Origin: Streptomyces silvae
GTDB lineage: Bacteria; Actinomycetota; Actinomycetes; Streptomycetales; Streptomycetaceae
NCBI RefSeq assembly: GCF_016745505.1
Contig: NZ_JAERUC010000095.1
Location: forward strand, 1 to 51,274
Direction of reading: 5' to 3'
Length of the DNA: 51,274 bases
Shown here one piece after another: positions 24,428 through 32,621 of the stretch. Position 1 is the stretch's first letter. Each line of letters starts with the position of its first letter. The position numbers were made by a program, and so were the translations under genes. The notes below the pieces were generated by a model, which saw only the letters and a list, made by a program, of their open reading frames with translations, searched no databases and was not told the origin of the DNA.

Positions 24428-26788
24428 TCAGCCCTCGTCCCGGGGGATCACCTGCTCCGACCAGACGGTCTTGCCGTCCGGCGCGTACCGGGTGCCCCAC
24501 AGCGAGGCGAGCTGGGACATGATGAAGAGTCCCCGCCCGCCCTCGTCGACCGCACCGGCGTACTTCATGTACGGGGCGGTGGTGCTGCCGTCCCGGATCT
24601 CGCAGGTCAGTCCCCGGTCGAGGATGAGGCGCAGCTCCACCGGCGGGCTGCCGTAGCGCACGGCGTTCGTCACCAGCTCGCTGACGATCAGTTCGGTCGC
24701 GTCACCGGTGTCGTCGTCCACGTGCCAGCGGGCCAGCGTCCGTGACGTGAGGCGGCGTGCGGTGGACGGCGCCGTCCTGTCGTACGGCAGCTCCCAGGCG
24801 GCGTACCGGTCCTCGGGCATCGCGTGCGTCCGGGCCAGGAGCAGGGTCGACCCCCGCAGCTCGGGTGAGTCGGGCAGGGCGTAGGCCACCGCGTCGCACA
24901 GTTCCCGCAGCGGCCGGTCCGGGTGCGCGAGCGCCTGGTGCAGCGGGCCCGCCGGGAACTCGGCGTGGCTCCGCAGCGCCCCGCTGTGGAGCGCGAGCAG
25001 GCAGCCCTCCTCGACCGGGAAGGAGACGGCCGCGACCGGACCGCGTTCCGCGGAGCCGAGGGGCGGCCCCTGGATCACGCCGACCGTGCTGACGGTGCCG
25101 TCCGGTGCGACGAGCAGGGGTGCGGGATGTCCGGCGGAGGCCGCGGTGCACGTGCCGGTGAACGGGTCGTACACGACGTACGTGCAGGTCGCCATCAGTG
25201 GCTCCCGGTGCAGCGGGTCGCTCTCCGGCAGCTGGGAGCGCTCCTCCGCGAGTCGCGCCGCGGTGTCGTAGAGCCGGGCGAGCAGCTCGTCCGCCTCCAG
25301 GTCGAGCGCGGCCAGGGCCTGGACGACGGTGCGCAGCTGCCCCATGGTCGTGGCGGCCTGGATGCCTTCGGCGCCGACCTCCCCCACGACGAGGGCGGTA
25401 CGGGCGCCGGGCAGTGCGATCGTGTCGAACCAGTTGCCCCCTCCGCCGCCGGGAATCAGCAGGTGGTCGGTCTCGACGGCGGGCTGGGGCGCCGGCGTCT
25501 GGGGCAGCAGCCGGCGCTGGAGGGCGCTGGCGACGGTGTACTCGTGCACGTAACGGCTGGCGTTGTCGATGCCGAGGGCGGTGCGGGAGGCCATCGCCAA
25601 GGCGACGGGGATGTCCGCCTCGGTGAAGGGCTCGGAGTCGCCGCAGCGGTAGAGGCTCACCAGCCCGAGGACGGCGCCGCGCAGCGTCAGCGGTGCCAGC
25701 AGGAGCGTATGGGCGCCCCTCTCCCGGATGGCGTGCGCACGCGCGGGGTCGGCCTCGGCCCAGGGCGCGTCCTCGACCGGGACGACGCGGGGCCGCAGGT
25801 CGGACAGGGCCCGCTGGAACGGCGTCCCGGGCGGCACGGCCCGCACGTCGCCGACGGGGTGTGCGGGGTCGTCGCCGCCGCCGTACGCGGCACGGCGCAG
25901 CGGTACGTCGCGGCCGAGCGGCCCGGGCTGCGGGGACTCACCGCGCAGGACGGCGTCGACGATCTCGACGACGCCCACGTCCGCGTACTCCGGGACCACC
26001 GCCTCGACGACGTCCCGGCAGGTGGCCTCGATGTCCATCGTCCGACCGACTCTGTCGCGGACGGCGGCGAGCGCCGTGTCCCGGACCTGGTGCCTGACCC
26101 GTTCGGTGACGTCGACCACGGAGACGACGACTCCGAGGACGGCACCGTGGTCGCCCGGCCGCGTCCTGTGCCCCTCCTGGAGGCGGAACGCCGAGAGGGA
26201 GAGGGTGCGCCGCCCGCCTGCCACGTCGCCCGGGAGGGCCCGGTAGAGACACTCGACGCAGGGCACACCGGTGCGCAGGACCTCCTGGATGCCGGATTCC
26301 ACGCGCTCCGGTTCGTCGAAGGCGCACACCTCGCGGAAGGGCCGGCCGCGCAGCCGTGCGGTCTCGTCCGTGTCGGGGTCCATGGAGGGGTCGCTGATCC
26401 GCAGGAGGCGGAGGTCCGGATCGAGTACGTGGATGCGTACGCGTTCCTGCGTGAAGAGCACGTCCAGCAGCGCCTCGTCGATGGGGTCCCCGGCGCCTTC
26501 ACCGTCGGCCTCCCGGACGGCCCAGCCGGCCCCGCCGAGCGGCTCCAGCCGCAGCCCCGTACGCGCGTCGGGGCCCTCGCCGGAGTCCCCGTCGTCGGGG
26601 CCCCCGCCTGCCGGGCCCCCGTCGTCCGTGCCACCACCGTCCGTGCGCGCGGTGTCGCCCGCCAGTACGTCCGTGAGGGGCAGGCCGAGTGCGTCGGCGG
26701 TGGCCAGTCCGAAGCGCCGCTCGGCCGCCCGGCTCCAGCCGGTGACCGCACCGGCGCCGTCCACGACCATCAGGGGCGCATCAGCCAT
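24428..26788 (-). CDS. PAS-PAS-GAF-PP2C(SpoIIE)-HATPase regulatory protein with altered phosphatase site
   Basis: A 786-residue partner-switching regulator. Order: PAS (about 5-45), a disordered Gly/Asp spacer, a second PAS (about 95-200, with LDVLFTQERVRIHVLDPDLRLLRISDPSMDP), a GAF domain (about 240-400), a PP2C/SpoIIE-type phosphatase domain (from ASALQRRLLP, about 425-620) and a C-terminal anti-sigma-like HATPase (ELIVSELVTNAVRYG and GRGLFIMSQLA). In the phosphatase domain the usual GGDWYD and GDVxGxG are GGNWFD and GEVGAEG, so two metal-binding Asp positions are changed and phosphatase activity is doubtful. The HATPase N and G boxes look intact. AAGGAG precedes the ATG at 26788. Confidence 0.87.
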   Translation of the reverse strand: MADAPLMVVDGAGAVTGWSRAAERRFGLATADALGLPLTDVLAGDTARTDGGGTDDGGPAGGGPDDGDSGEGPDARTGLRLEPLGGAGWAVREADGEGAGDPIDEALLDVLFTQERVRIHVLDPDLRLLRISDPSMDPDTDETARLRGRPFREVCAFDEPERVESGIQEVLRTGVPCVECLYRALPGDVAGGRRTLSLSAFRLQEGHRTRPGDHGAVLGVVVSVVDVTERVRHQVRDTALAAVRDRVGRTMDIEATCRDVVEAVVPEYADVGVVEIVDAVLRGESPQPGPLGRDVPLRRAAYGGGDDPAHPVGDVRAVPPGTPFQRALSDLRPRVVPVEDAPWAEADPARAHAIRERGAHTLLLAPLTLRGAVLGLVSLYRCGDSEPFTEADIPVALAMASRTALGIDNASRYVHEYTVASALQRRLLPQTPAPQPAVETDHLLIPGGGGGNWFDTIALPGARTALVVGEVGAEGIQAATTMGQLRTVVQALAALDLEADELLARLYDTAARLAEERSQLPESDPLHREPLMATCTYVVYDPFTGTCTAASAGHPAPLLVAPDGTVSTVGVIQGPPLGSAERGPVAAVSFPVEEGCLLALHSGALRSHAEFPAGPLHQALAHPDRPLRELCDAVAYALPDSPELRGSTLLLARTHAMPEDRYAAWELPYDRTAPSTARRLTSRTLARWHVDDDTGDATELIVSELVTNAVRYGSPPVELRLILDRGLTCEIRDGSTTAPYMKYAGAVDEGGRGLFIMSQLASLWGTRYAPDGKTVWSEQVIPRDEG

Positions 26789-26908
26789 GAGCTTCGCTCC
26801 TTCGCCCCCTCACGGGGCCCGGACGGGGCCACGCACACGTGGACACGTACGCAACCAGCATCGGCCTCCGCCCCCTGGGCCGCTACCGGAGCGGGGCGGA
26901 CCGATGGA

Positions 26909-28552
26909 TCAGCGGGCCGGGGCCGCCGGCAGGCTGTCCGCCGAGGACGACGGGGCGGGCGGCGCCGGTGGAACGGACGGCGGTGCGGGCGACGGCGGTG
27001 CGGGCGACGGCGGTGGGGCGGACGGCGGTGGAGCGGACGGCGTCCTCCCGCCCAGCCCCCGCAGGAGACCGACCGACAACGCGCCCGCCCCGGCCATGAC
27101 CACGGCCGCGCCGACCGCCGCGATGCCCAGCCCATGGACGAAGGCGTCCCGCGCGGCCGACAGCACGGCGTCCGCCGCCGCGTCCGGGAGCCCCGCCGCG
27201 ACCGCCGCGGCGCCGCCCAGGGTCTCGCGTACGGCGTCGGCGTGGGGCATCCCGGCGGGCAGGGCGTCGGCCATGTCCCGGCTGTAGACCGCGGCGCCGA
27301 TGGAACCGAGGATCGCCATGCCCAGGGCGCCGCCCAGCTCCTGGCCGGACTCCAGCACGGCCGCCGCCGATCCGGCACGCTCGGGTGGGGCCGCGCCCAG
27401 GGCGAGTTCGTTGGCCAGGGTCATGGCGGCGACGAGCCCGCCCGCGTACACAGCCCCGCCGGTGAGGGCGAACCACAGGGGTGAGTCCGTGCGCAGCTGG
27501 GACAGCCACAGGAATCCGCAGGCGGCGACGGCGAACCCGCCGCCCATCACGTACGCACGGTCGGTCCGCTGGGCGAGCGCGGCACCGGTCGGCGCCATCA
27601 GGGCCACGCCCGCGGCCGGGACCAGGCTCCACAGGGCGGCGGTGAGGGGGCTCTGGCCGAGCACGGACTGGAGGTACTGCGTGAAGAAGACGGCCATGCC
27701 CACGGTGGCGAACATCGCGAGCAGATTGGCGAGCACCGGCCCGCCGAAGGCACGCCGCCCCACGAGCCCCAGGTCGATCATCGGGTGGTCGAGGCGCCTC
27801 TGCCGGCGTACGAAGACGACACCGAGCAGCAGCCCGGCGGCGACGCAGAGCGCGGGCAGGGGCTCGTACCCGTGCCGGGCCCACTCCTTGATGCCGTAGA
27901 TGACCGCCAGGAGGGCGCCGAGCGAGAGAGCGGCGCTGAGCAGGTCGAACCGGCCGCGCGCGGTGGTCGCGGTCTCGGGCACCAGGAAGGGCACCAGCAC
28001 GAGCAGCAGCACCATGGCGGGCAGGTTGATGAGGAACACCGAGCCCCACCAGAAGTGTTCGAGCAGCAGCCCGCTGACGACGGGCCCCAGCGAGATCCCG
28101 GTGGTCATGACGCCCGTCCAGAGAGTCACAGCCTTCGCGCGCTGCTTCGCGTCGTGGAAGAGGTTGCGGATCAGGGCGAGGGTCGAGGGCATCAGGGCGG
28201 CCCCGCCGAGCCCCAGCAGCGCGCGTACGCCGATGAGCACCTCGGCGGAGTGCGCGTACGCGGCGGCCACCGAGGCTGCACCGAAGACGGCGGCGCCCGC
28301 GAGCACCAGGGTGCGCCGGCCGATCCGGTCGCCGAGGGCACCCATGACGATGAGCAGCCCGGCGAGCACGAAGCCGTACATGTCGAGGATCCACAGCTGC
28401 TGGGTGGCGCTGGGCTCCAGGTCCTGGCTGATGTACGGGATGGCGAAGTAGAGGACGGACACGTCCATCGAGACGAGCAGCAGCGGCAGCATCAGGACGC
28501 CGAGGGCGGTCCATTCCTTACGGCCGGCGCGGGGACCGGGCGAGTTCTCCAT
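26909..28552 (-). CDS. MFS transporter, DHA2 family (14 spans), drug efflux
   Basis: A 547-residue proton-driven efflux pump with about 14 membrane spans. Seen: LVSMDVSVLYFAIPYISQDL in span 1, motif A GALGDRIGRRTLV, GVRALLGLGGAALMPSTLALIRNLF and motif C GISLGPVVSGLLLE. The C-terminal 50 residues are a Pro/Ser/Ala tail encoded by short GGCGGTGCG-type DNA repeats. The start ATG at 28552 has GGAG 6 nt upstream (within the preceding ATGGAGAAACGC); an ATG 12 nt further up has no ribosome site. It is divergent from a GntR-TetR regulator with a symmetric operator between them. Related to quaternary-ammonium and antiseptic pumps. Confidence 0.9.
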   Translation of the reverse strand: MENSPGPRAGRKEWTALGVLMLPLLLVSMDVSVLYFAIPYISQDLEPSATQQLWILDMYGFVLAGLLIVMGALGDRIGRRTLVLAGAAVFGAASVAAAYAHSAEVLIGVRALLGLGGAALMPSTLALIRNLFHDAKQRAKAVTLWTGVMTTGISLGPVVSGLLLEHFWWGSVFLINLPAMVLLLVLVPFLVPETATTARGRFDLLSAALSLGALLAVIYGIKEWARHGYEPLPALCVAAGLLLGVVFVRRQRRLDHPMIDLGLVGRRAFGGPVLANLLAMFATVGMAVFFTQYLQSVLGQSPLTAALWSLVPAAGVALMAPTGAALAQRTDRAYVMGGGFAVAACGFLWLSQLRTDSPLWFALTGGAVYAGGLVAAMTLANELALGAAPPERAGSAAAVLESGQELGGALGMAILGSIGAAVYSRDMADALPAGMPHADAVRETLGGAAAVAAGLPDAAADAVLSAARDAFVHGLGIAAVGAAVVMAGAGALSVGLLRGLGGRTPSAPPPSAPPPSPAPPSPAPPSVPPAPPAPSSSADSLPAAPAR

Positions 28553-28608
28553 GCGTTTCTCCATGCGACATACGGAACCGGCCCGCCACGTACACCGCAA
28601 ACACTCCC

Positions 28609-28666
28609 CTAGTGCACCGACACGATCACCCAGCTGAAGCGGGATCGGCGGCCCCAGGTGCACTAG
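28609..28666. promoter_or_regulatory. Inverted-repeat operator of the MFS/GntR-TetR divergent promoters
   Basis: CTAGTGCACC (28609-28618) and GGTGCACTAG (28657-28666) are perfect inverted copies 38 bp apart. Each contains the palindrome GTGCAC. The second lies 12 bp before the regulator ATG. Two identical sites in a divergent promoter fit autorepression plus control of the pump. Confidence 0.7.
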
Positions 28667-28678
28667 TACGCTGGCCCC

Positions 28679-29596
28679 ATGACCACGGAACCGCCCTACC
28701 TCCGTATCGCAGGGGAGATCCGCCGGCGCATCGCCTCGGGCGAGCTCGCCCCGGGCGACCCGGTGCCCTCCACCCGCCGGATCACGCAGGAGTGGGGCGT
28801 CGCGATGGCCACGGCCACGAAGGCGCTCGGCGCCCTGAACCAGGAGGGGCTGGTGCGCCCGGTGCCCGGCATCGGCACCGTGGTCGCGGAGAGCGGCCGG
28901 GAACGCGCCACACCGCAGGCCAGGCAGCCACAGCTCAGCCGCGAACGCGTCATCCGTACGGCGATCGCACTGGCGGACGCGGAGGGCCTGGCCGCACTCT
29001 CGATGCGGCGCCTCGCGACGGAGTTCGGGACCTCCACCATGGCGCTGTACCGCCATGTCCCGAGCAAGGGCGAACTGGTCCGGCTGATGTCGGAAACGGT
29101 GTTCGGCAGCGGCCCACCCGACCCCCGCCCCACGGGCTGGCGCCCGCTGCTGGAGCAGGAGGCGCGCTGGCTGTGGAAGCAGTACGCACAACACCCCTGG
29201 CTGGCCCGCGCGATGGCCGGCCTCACCCGCCCGACGGCCTCCCCGAACGCGATGCGCTACACGGAGCGCGTCCTGACCGCCCTGACCGGCCTCGGCCTCA
29301 CCCCGGAACAGATGCTGCACATCCACCTCACGGTGCTGGGCTACGCCCAGGGCATCGCGATGGCGGTGGAACTGGAGCTCCAGGCCCGGCAGGACAGCGG
29401 GATGACGGCGGACGAATGGATGACGGCGGTCGAACCTCGCATGGACGCGATCCAGACGACGACGGCCTACCCGGTCCTGTCGACACTCTTCGACGAGGGC
29501 AGCTTCGAACTGGACCTGCACACCCTCTTCGAGTTCGGGTTGGGGCGGGTGCTGGACGGGGTGGAGGTGCTGGTGGCGGGGGCCGACCGGAGATGA
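28679..29596 (+). CDS. Double-HTH regulator: GntR domain fused to TetR-family domain
   Basis: A 305-residue regulator with two DNA-binding domains. Residues 6-70 form a GntR winged helix (YLRIAGEIRRRIASGELAPGD, PSTRRITQEWGVAMATATKAL, GIGTVVAE). After a short linker, residues about 86-135 are a TetR HTH (RERVIRTAIALADAEGLAALSM, RRLATEFGTSTMALYRHVPSK). A TetR-type C-terminal ligand domain follows (LTRPTASPNAMRYTERVL). The ATG at 28679 sits just after the operator, with a possible leaderless start. It should control the divergent MFS pump in response to a drug-like ligand. Confidence 0.9.
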   Translation: MTTEPPYLRIAGEIRRRIASGELAPGDPVPSTRRITQEWGVAMATATKALGALNQEGLVRPVPGIGTVVAESGRERATPQARQPQLSRERVIRTAIALADAEGLAALSMRRLATEFGTSTMALYRHVPSKGELVRLMSETVFGSGPPDPRPTGWRPLLEQEARWLWKQYAQHPWLARAMAGLTRPTASPNAMRYTERVLTALTGLGLTPEQMLHIHLTVLGYAQGIAMAVELELQARQDSGMTADEWMTAVEPRMDAIQTTTAYPVLSTLFDEGSFELDLHTLFEFGLGRVLDGVEVLVAGADRR

Positions 29597-29836
29597 GACC
29601 TGAAGTGCCGAACCCCCTGTATTTCTCAGTCGCATCCGCCCGAGCGTCCGGACTGCCGGTCGCGCAGCACCCGCAATGCCAAGGGGCACCTGGCACCGGC
29701 CCGTTCCGCGATCTCCGCGACCCTCCGCCGATCGCCCACGAGGGAAATCTGCAGCGGTTTCGGACAGTCCACCCGACCAGGAGAAGCCTCGCGATCGTCG
29801 GACGCGGAGCGAGCGGACCGTAGGAGACTGGTGGTG

Positions 29837-30280
29837 ATGAGCCAGATCAGACCTTCGTCCCCGGGTGTTTCCGCCCGGATGAGCCGCCAGGCACGCCGTG
29901 ACACCAAGCCGGAGGTCGCGGTACGGAAGCTGTTGCACGCGGCGGGCTATCGCTTCCGGGTGAACGCGCGCGTACCGGACATGCCCCGGCGCACCATCGA
30001 CATCGCCTTCACCCGGGCCAAGGTCGCCGTGATGATCGACGGCTGCTTCTGGCACGGCTGCCCCGTGCACGCCACGCAACCGAAGTCGAACGCTGAGTGG
30101 TGGCGGGAGAAGCTGGATCGGAACATGGCCAGAGATCGGGAGACGACCGAGCATCTGGCTGCGGCAGGGTGGACGGTGCTGCGATTCTGGGAGCACGAGG
30201 CACCGGACGGTGCCGCGGAGCTGGTCGCGGCGGCCGTCGAGCAGGGACGACGGACGCGGAACAAGGGCGGGGGCCTATGA
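29837..30280 (+). CDS. vsr: Very short patch repair (Vsr) endonuclease
   Basis: A 147-residue T:G mismatch endonuclease of the Vsr family, normally paired with 5-methylcytosine methyltransferases. Seen: MSRQARRDTKPEVAVRKLLHA with the RxxxTxPE-type start, FRVNARVPDMPRRTIDIAF with the catalytic Asp, VAVMIDGCFWHGCP with zinc-site Cys/His, then WWREKLDRNMARDRE and GWTVLRFWEHE. All key residues are present. AGGAG lies upstream; GTG at 29831 or 29834 are alternative starts. It overlaps the next gene by 4 nt (ATGA). Confidence 0.92.
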   Translation: MSQIRPSSPGVSARMSRQARRDTKPEVAVRKLLHAAGYRFRVNARVPDMPRRTIDIAFTRAKVAVMIDGCFWHGCPVHATQPKSNAEWWREKLDRNMARDRETTEHLAAAGWTVLRFWEHEAPDGAAELVAAAVEQGRRTRNKGGGL

Positions 30281-31230
30281 GCAAGCTGCGGTTCGTCGAT
30301 GTGTGCGCGGGTGCGGGGGGATTGGCACTGGGACTTCAAGCGGCGGGTTTCGCACCCACGCTGCTGCTCGACAAGAAGCAGGTGGCCTGCGAGACGCTTC
30401 GATTGAACCGGCCGGCCTGGAACGTCCTGGAGATGGATCTTCTGGATTTCGATCCGGCAGAGCACCAGCACACGTACGACGTGGATCTTCTCTCCGCCGG
30501 GCTGCCCCGGGTGAAGTCCAGCGCGACGGTGGCGAGGGCGGAGACCGAGGAGGAGCTGCGGTTGCTGGAGGCAGCCGTACTGCTCGCGCACTCCATCCAG
30601 CCCCGTGCGCTGCTCATCGAGAACGTCCCCGGGCTGGTGGACTCCCCGAACTTCGAGGACGTCCGGGAGTTCATCCGCAAGGAACTCGAACATCTCGGCT
30701 ACCGGTTCCGCTGGTTCGTCCTCAACGCCGCCGACTTCGGTGTACCGCAGGATCGCAAACAGGGGGTGCTCGTCGCGCTGAAGGAGGAGTACTTCGCAGC
30801 GTTCAGCCCTCCGGTTCCGACGGTCACGCATCACGTACCGGTGGGACAGGCATTGCGTCGGTCCATGGCAGCCCGCGGATGGCCCGGGGCGGACGCCTGG
30901 GCAGCTCAGGCCGTGAGCGTCGCTCCGACGCTTGTGGGCGGCTCGGACAACCGAGGAGGCGCGGACCTGGGGCCGACGGGGTCGAAGAAGGCGTGGGAAC
31001 GGATGAGGGTCAACGGCGGAGCGTTGGCCGACGATGTTCCGGGACCGCACGACGACGTGTCCGGGATGATCAAACTCACCGGTGAGCAGACGGCTCTTCT
31101 GCAGGCGTTCCCTCAGGAGTGGCAGTTCGCCGGGAAGAAGACCGCTCGCTACCGGCAGATCGGGCACGCCTCTCCCCCTCCGGTCGGGACGGCACTCGGA
31201 CGGGCCGTCGCCACCGCTTTGAACAGCTGA
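30277..31230 (+). CDS. C5-cytosine methyltransferase homologue lacking the catalytic cysteine
   Basis: A 317-residue Dcm-family protein. Motif I (FVDVCAGAGGLALGLQAAGF) and the ENV motif (LLIENVPGLV) are present, as are motif VIII-like FGVPQDRKQGVLVAL and the C-terminal motif X region (GTALGRAVATAL). At motif IV, where GGPPCQ is expected, the sequence reads SAGLPRVKSS: the catalytic Cys is Arg. The neighbouring residues have drifted too, so this is an established variant and not a single base error. It likely binds DNA or SAM and partners with the next gene. It is coupled to vsr by ATGA. Confidence 0.88.
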   Translation: MSKLRFVDVCAGAGGLALGLQAAGFAPTLLLDKKQVACETLRLNRPAWNVLEMDLLDFDPAEHQHTYDVDLLSAGLPRVKSSATVARAETEEELRLLEAAVLLAHSIQPRALLIENVPGLVDSPNFEDVREFIRKELEHLGYRFRWFVLNAADFGVPQDRKQGVLVALKEEYFAAFSPPVPTVTHHVPVGQALRRSMAARGWPGADAWAAQAVSVAPTLVGGSDNRGGADLGPTGSKKAWERMRVNGGALADDVPGPHDDVSGMIKLTGEQTALLQAFPQEWQFAGKKTARYRQIGHASPPPVGTALGRAVATALNS

Positions 31231-31287
31231 TCCCCGAGCGGGCGGCGGCCCCTGCCACGATCGGCCGGAGTGATCTTGATCGCCGGC

Positions 31288-31293
31288 TACACT
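31288..31293 (+). promoter_or_regulatory. Possible -10 element of a leaderless promoter for the second methyltransferase
   Basis: TACACT lies 8 nt before the ATG at 31302. No ribosome site precedes that ATG, so a leaderless message from an own promoter is plausible. No good -35 is seen. Confidence 0.3.
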
Positions 31294-31301
31294 TGCACAC
31301 C

Positions 31302-32621
31302 ATGACCCATCCCTCTCCCCCTTCACTTCCCCCTGCGAAGTTCGCGATCGTCGATCTCTTCGCAGGGCCCGGCGGCCTCGACATCGCCGCCACGATCATG
31401 AAGGACGAGGGCGTCGAGAGCATCGGCGTGGAGTGGGATGACGCCACACGTGCCACACGCGCGGCGGCCGGGCTCCTGACCACCGAAGTGAAGGATGTCG
31501 CCGCGCTCGGTCCGTGCGACCCCTCGGTCGTCGAGGCGACCGTGCTCACCGGCGGGCCTCCCTGCCAGTCGTTCTCCGTGGCGGGGAGCCGCAAGGGTCA
31601 CAAGGCTCTGGACGACGTGCTGCGCCTGGCCACACGGCTGGCGGACCATGAGGACGAGGCGTCGTTCGATGTCGCCTGGAAAGAGGTCAAGGCCGAGACC
31701 GACGCGATGTCGGACGACCGGACCGGGTTCGTTCTGCAGCCGCTCCGCTGGATCATGGAGGCGAAGCTCAAGCGTCGCAGGCCGTACGAAGTGATCGTGC
31801 TGGAGCAGGTGCCCACCGTGCTGCCGGTGTGGAAGCACTTCGTGGACATCCTCCGGCGGACGGGCTACGCCGCCGAGGCCCATGTCCTGCACACCGAGGA
31901 TTTCGGCGTCCCGCAGACACGGCGCAGGGCGGTCCTGATCGCTCAGTTCGACCCGGGGAACGTCCATCGGAAGGTCCGTTTCCCGAAGGCGACGCACCAG
32001 CGGTACCGGAAGGGCGCCGAACGGCTCCCTTCGGCACACGACCGCGGGGACGGATCACTGTTCGACACCTCGTACACCGGCGACGACGTCGAGCCCTGGG
32101 TGTCCATGGGGGACGCACTTCGTGCCACGCGCACGACGGAATTCGTGATGGTGTCCAACTACGGATCAGGGGGCGACCCGAAGAACCGCGGACGTCGCGA
32201 ATCAGGGGAGCCGGCCCCGACGGTCACGGGCAAGGTACGCCGCAACCGTCTCTACCCCCTGCGGAAGAACAGTTCGGGCGAGATAGTGATCAGGCCCGAG
32301 GAGGAGCTCGATCGCCTCTCCCCCGAGGAAGCCGGTCTGCTCCAGTCCTTCCCCGCCGAGTACCCCTGGCGCTCCACCGACGTGGCGCAGCAGATCGGCA
32401 ACGCCATTCCGCCCCGTCTGTCGCTGCACATCCTGAGCATGGCGCTGCTCCGTGAACCTCCGCAGGAGAAGTGGTACACGCTGTTGAAGGAGTGGCGACC
32501 GAAGGCAGCGCCGCCCGCGACCGTCCGGCGGCCGGCCCGGCCTCAGACCTCGCCGCCGGTCCCCTCGTCGGCGTCCGGCCGCCCCCGCACGGGGGCTCCC
32601 GCGAAGATTTCCGCGAAGTGA
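31302..32621 (+). CDS. C5-cytosine DNA methyltransferase
   Basis: A 439-residue methyltransferase with motif I AIVDLFAGPGGLDIAATI, the catalytic motif IV GGPPCQSFSVAGSRKG, motif VIII FGVPQTRRRAVLIAQF and the C-terminal motif IX/X (RLSPEEAGLLQSFP and QQIGNAIPPRLS). Motif VI is EQV (VLEQVPTVLP) instead of the usual ENV, with the Glu kept. It should methylate cytosine in a specific site and mark self DNA for the island. The last 30 residues are a Pro/Ala/Ser/Arg tail whose coding DNA overlaps the 3' end of the convergent DUF6339-like gene by 79 bp. Confidence 0.92.
   Translation: MTHPSPPSLPPAKFAIVDLFAGPGGLDIAATIMKDEGVESIGVEWDDATRATRAAAGLLTTEVKDVAALGPCDPSVVEATVLTGGPPCQSFSVAGSRKGHKALDDVLRLATRLADHEDEASFDVAWKEVKAETDAMSDDRTGFVLQPLRWIMEAKLKRRRPYEVIVLEQVPTVLPVWKHFVDILRRTGYAAEAHVLHTEDFGVPQTRRRAVLIAQFDPGNVHRKVRFPKATHQRYRKGAERLPSAHDRGDGSLFDTSYTGDDVEPWVSMGDALRATRTTEFVMVSNYGSGGDPKNRGRRESGEPAPTVTGKVRRNRLYPLRKNSSGEIVIRPEEELDRLSPEEAGLLQSFPAEYPWRSTDVAQQIGNAIPPRLSLHILSMALLREPPQEKWYTLLKEWRPKAAPPATVRRPARPQTSPPVPSSASGRPRTGAPAKISAK

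Noticed and set aside
24923..27484. 853-residue plus-strand frame
   Set aside because: Antisense to the phosphatase-type regulator and the MFS tail; no domain content.
29597..29836. Attachment site or transposon end at the left island border
   Set aside because: I could not find a tRNA, integrase, transposase or terminal repeats here or at the right border by eye; a dot-plot would be decisive.
26909..30196. 1095-residue minus-strand frame across the MFS gene and the GntR-TetR gene
   Set aside because: Only the MFS part from 28552 is real; the rest is the antisense of the regulator and of the methyltransferase border.
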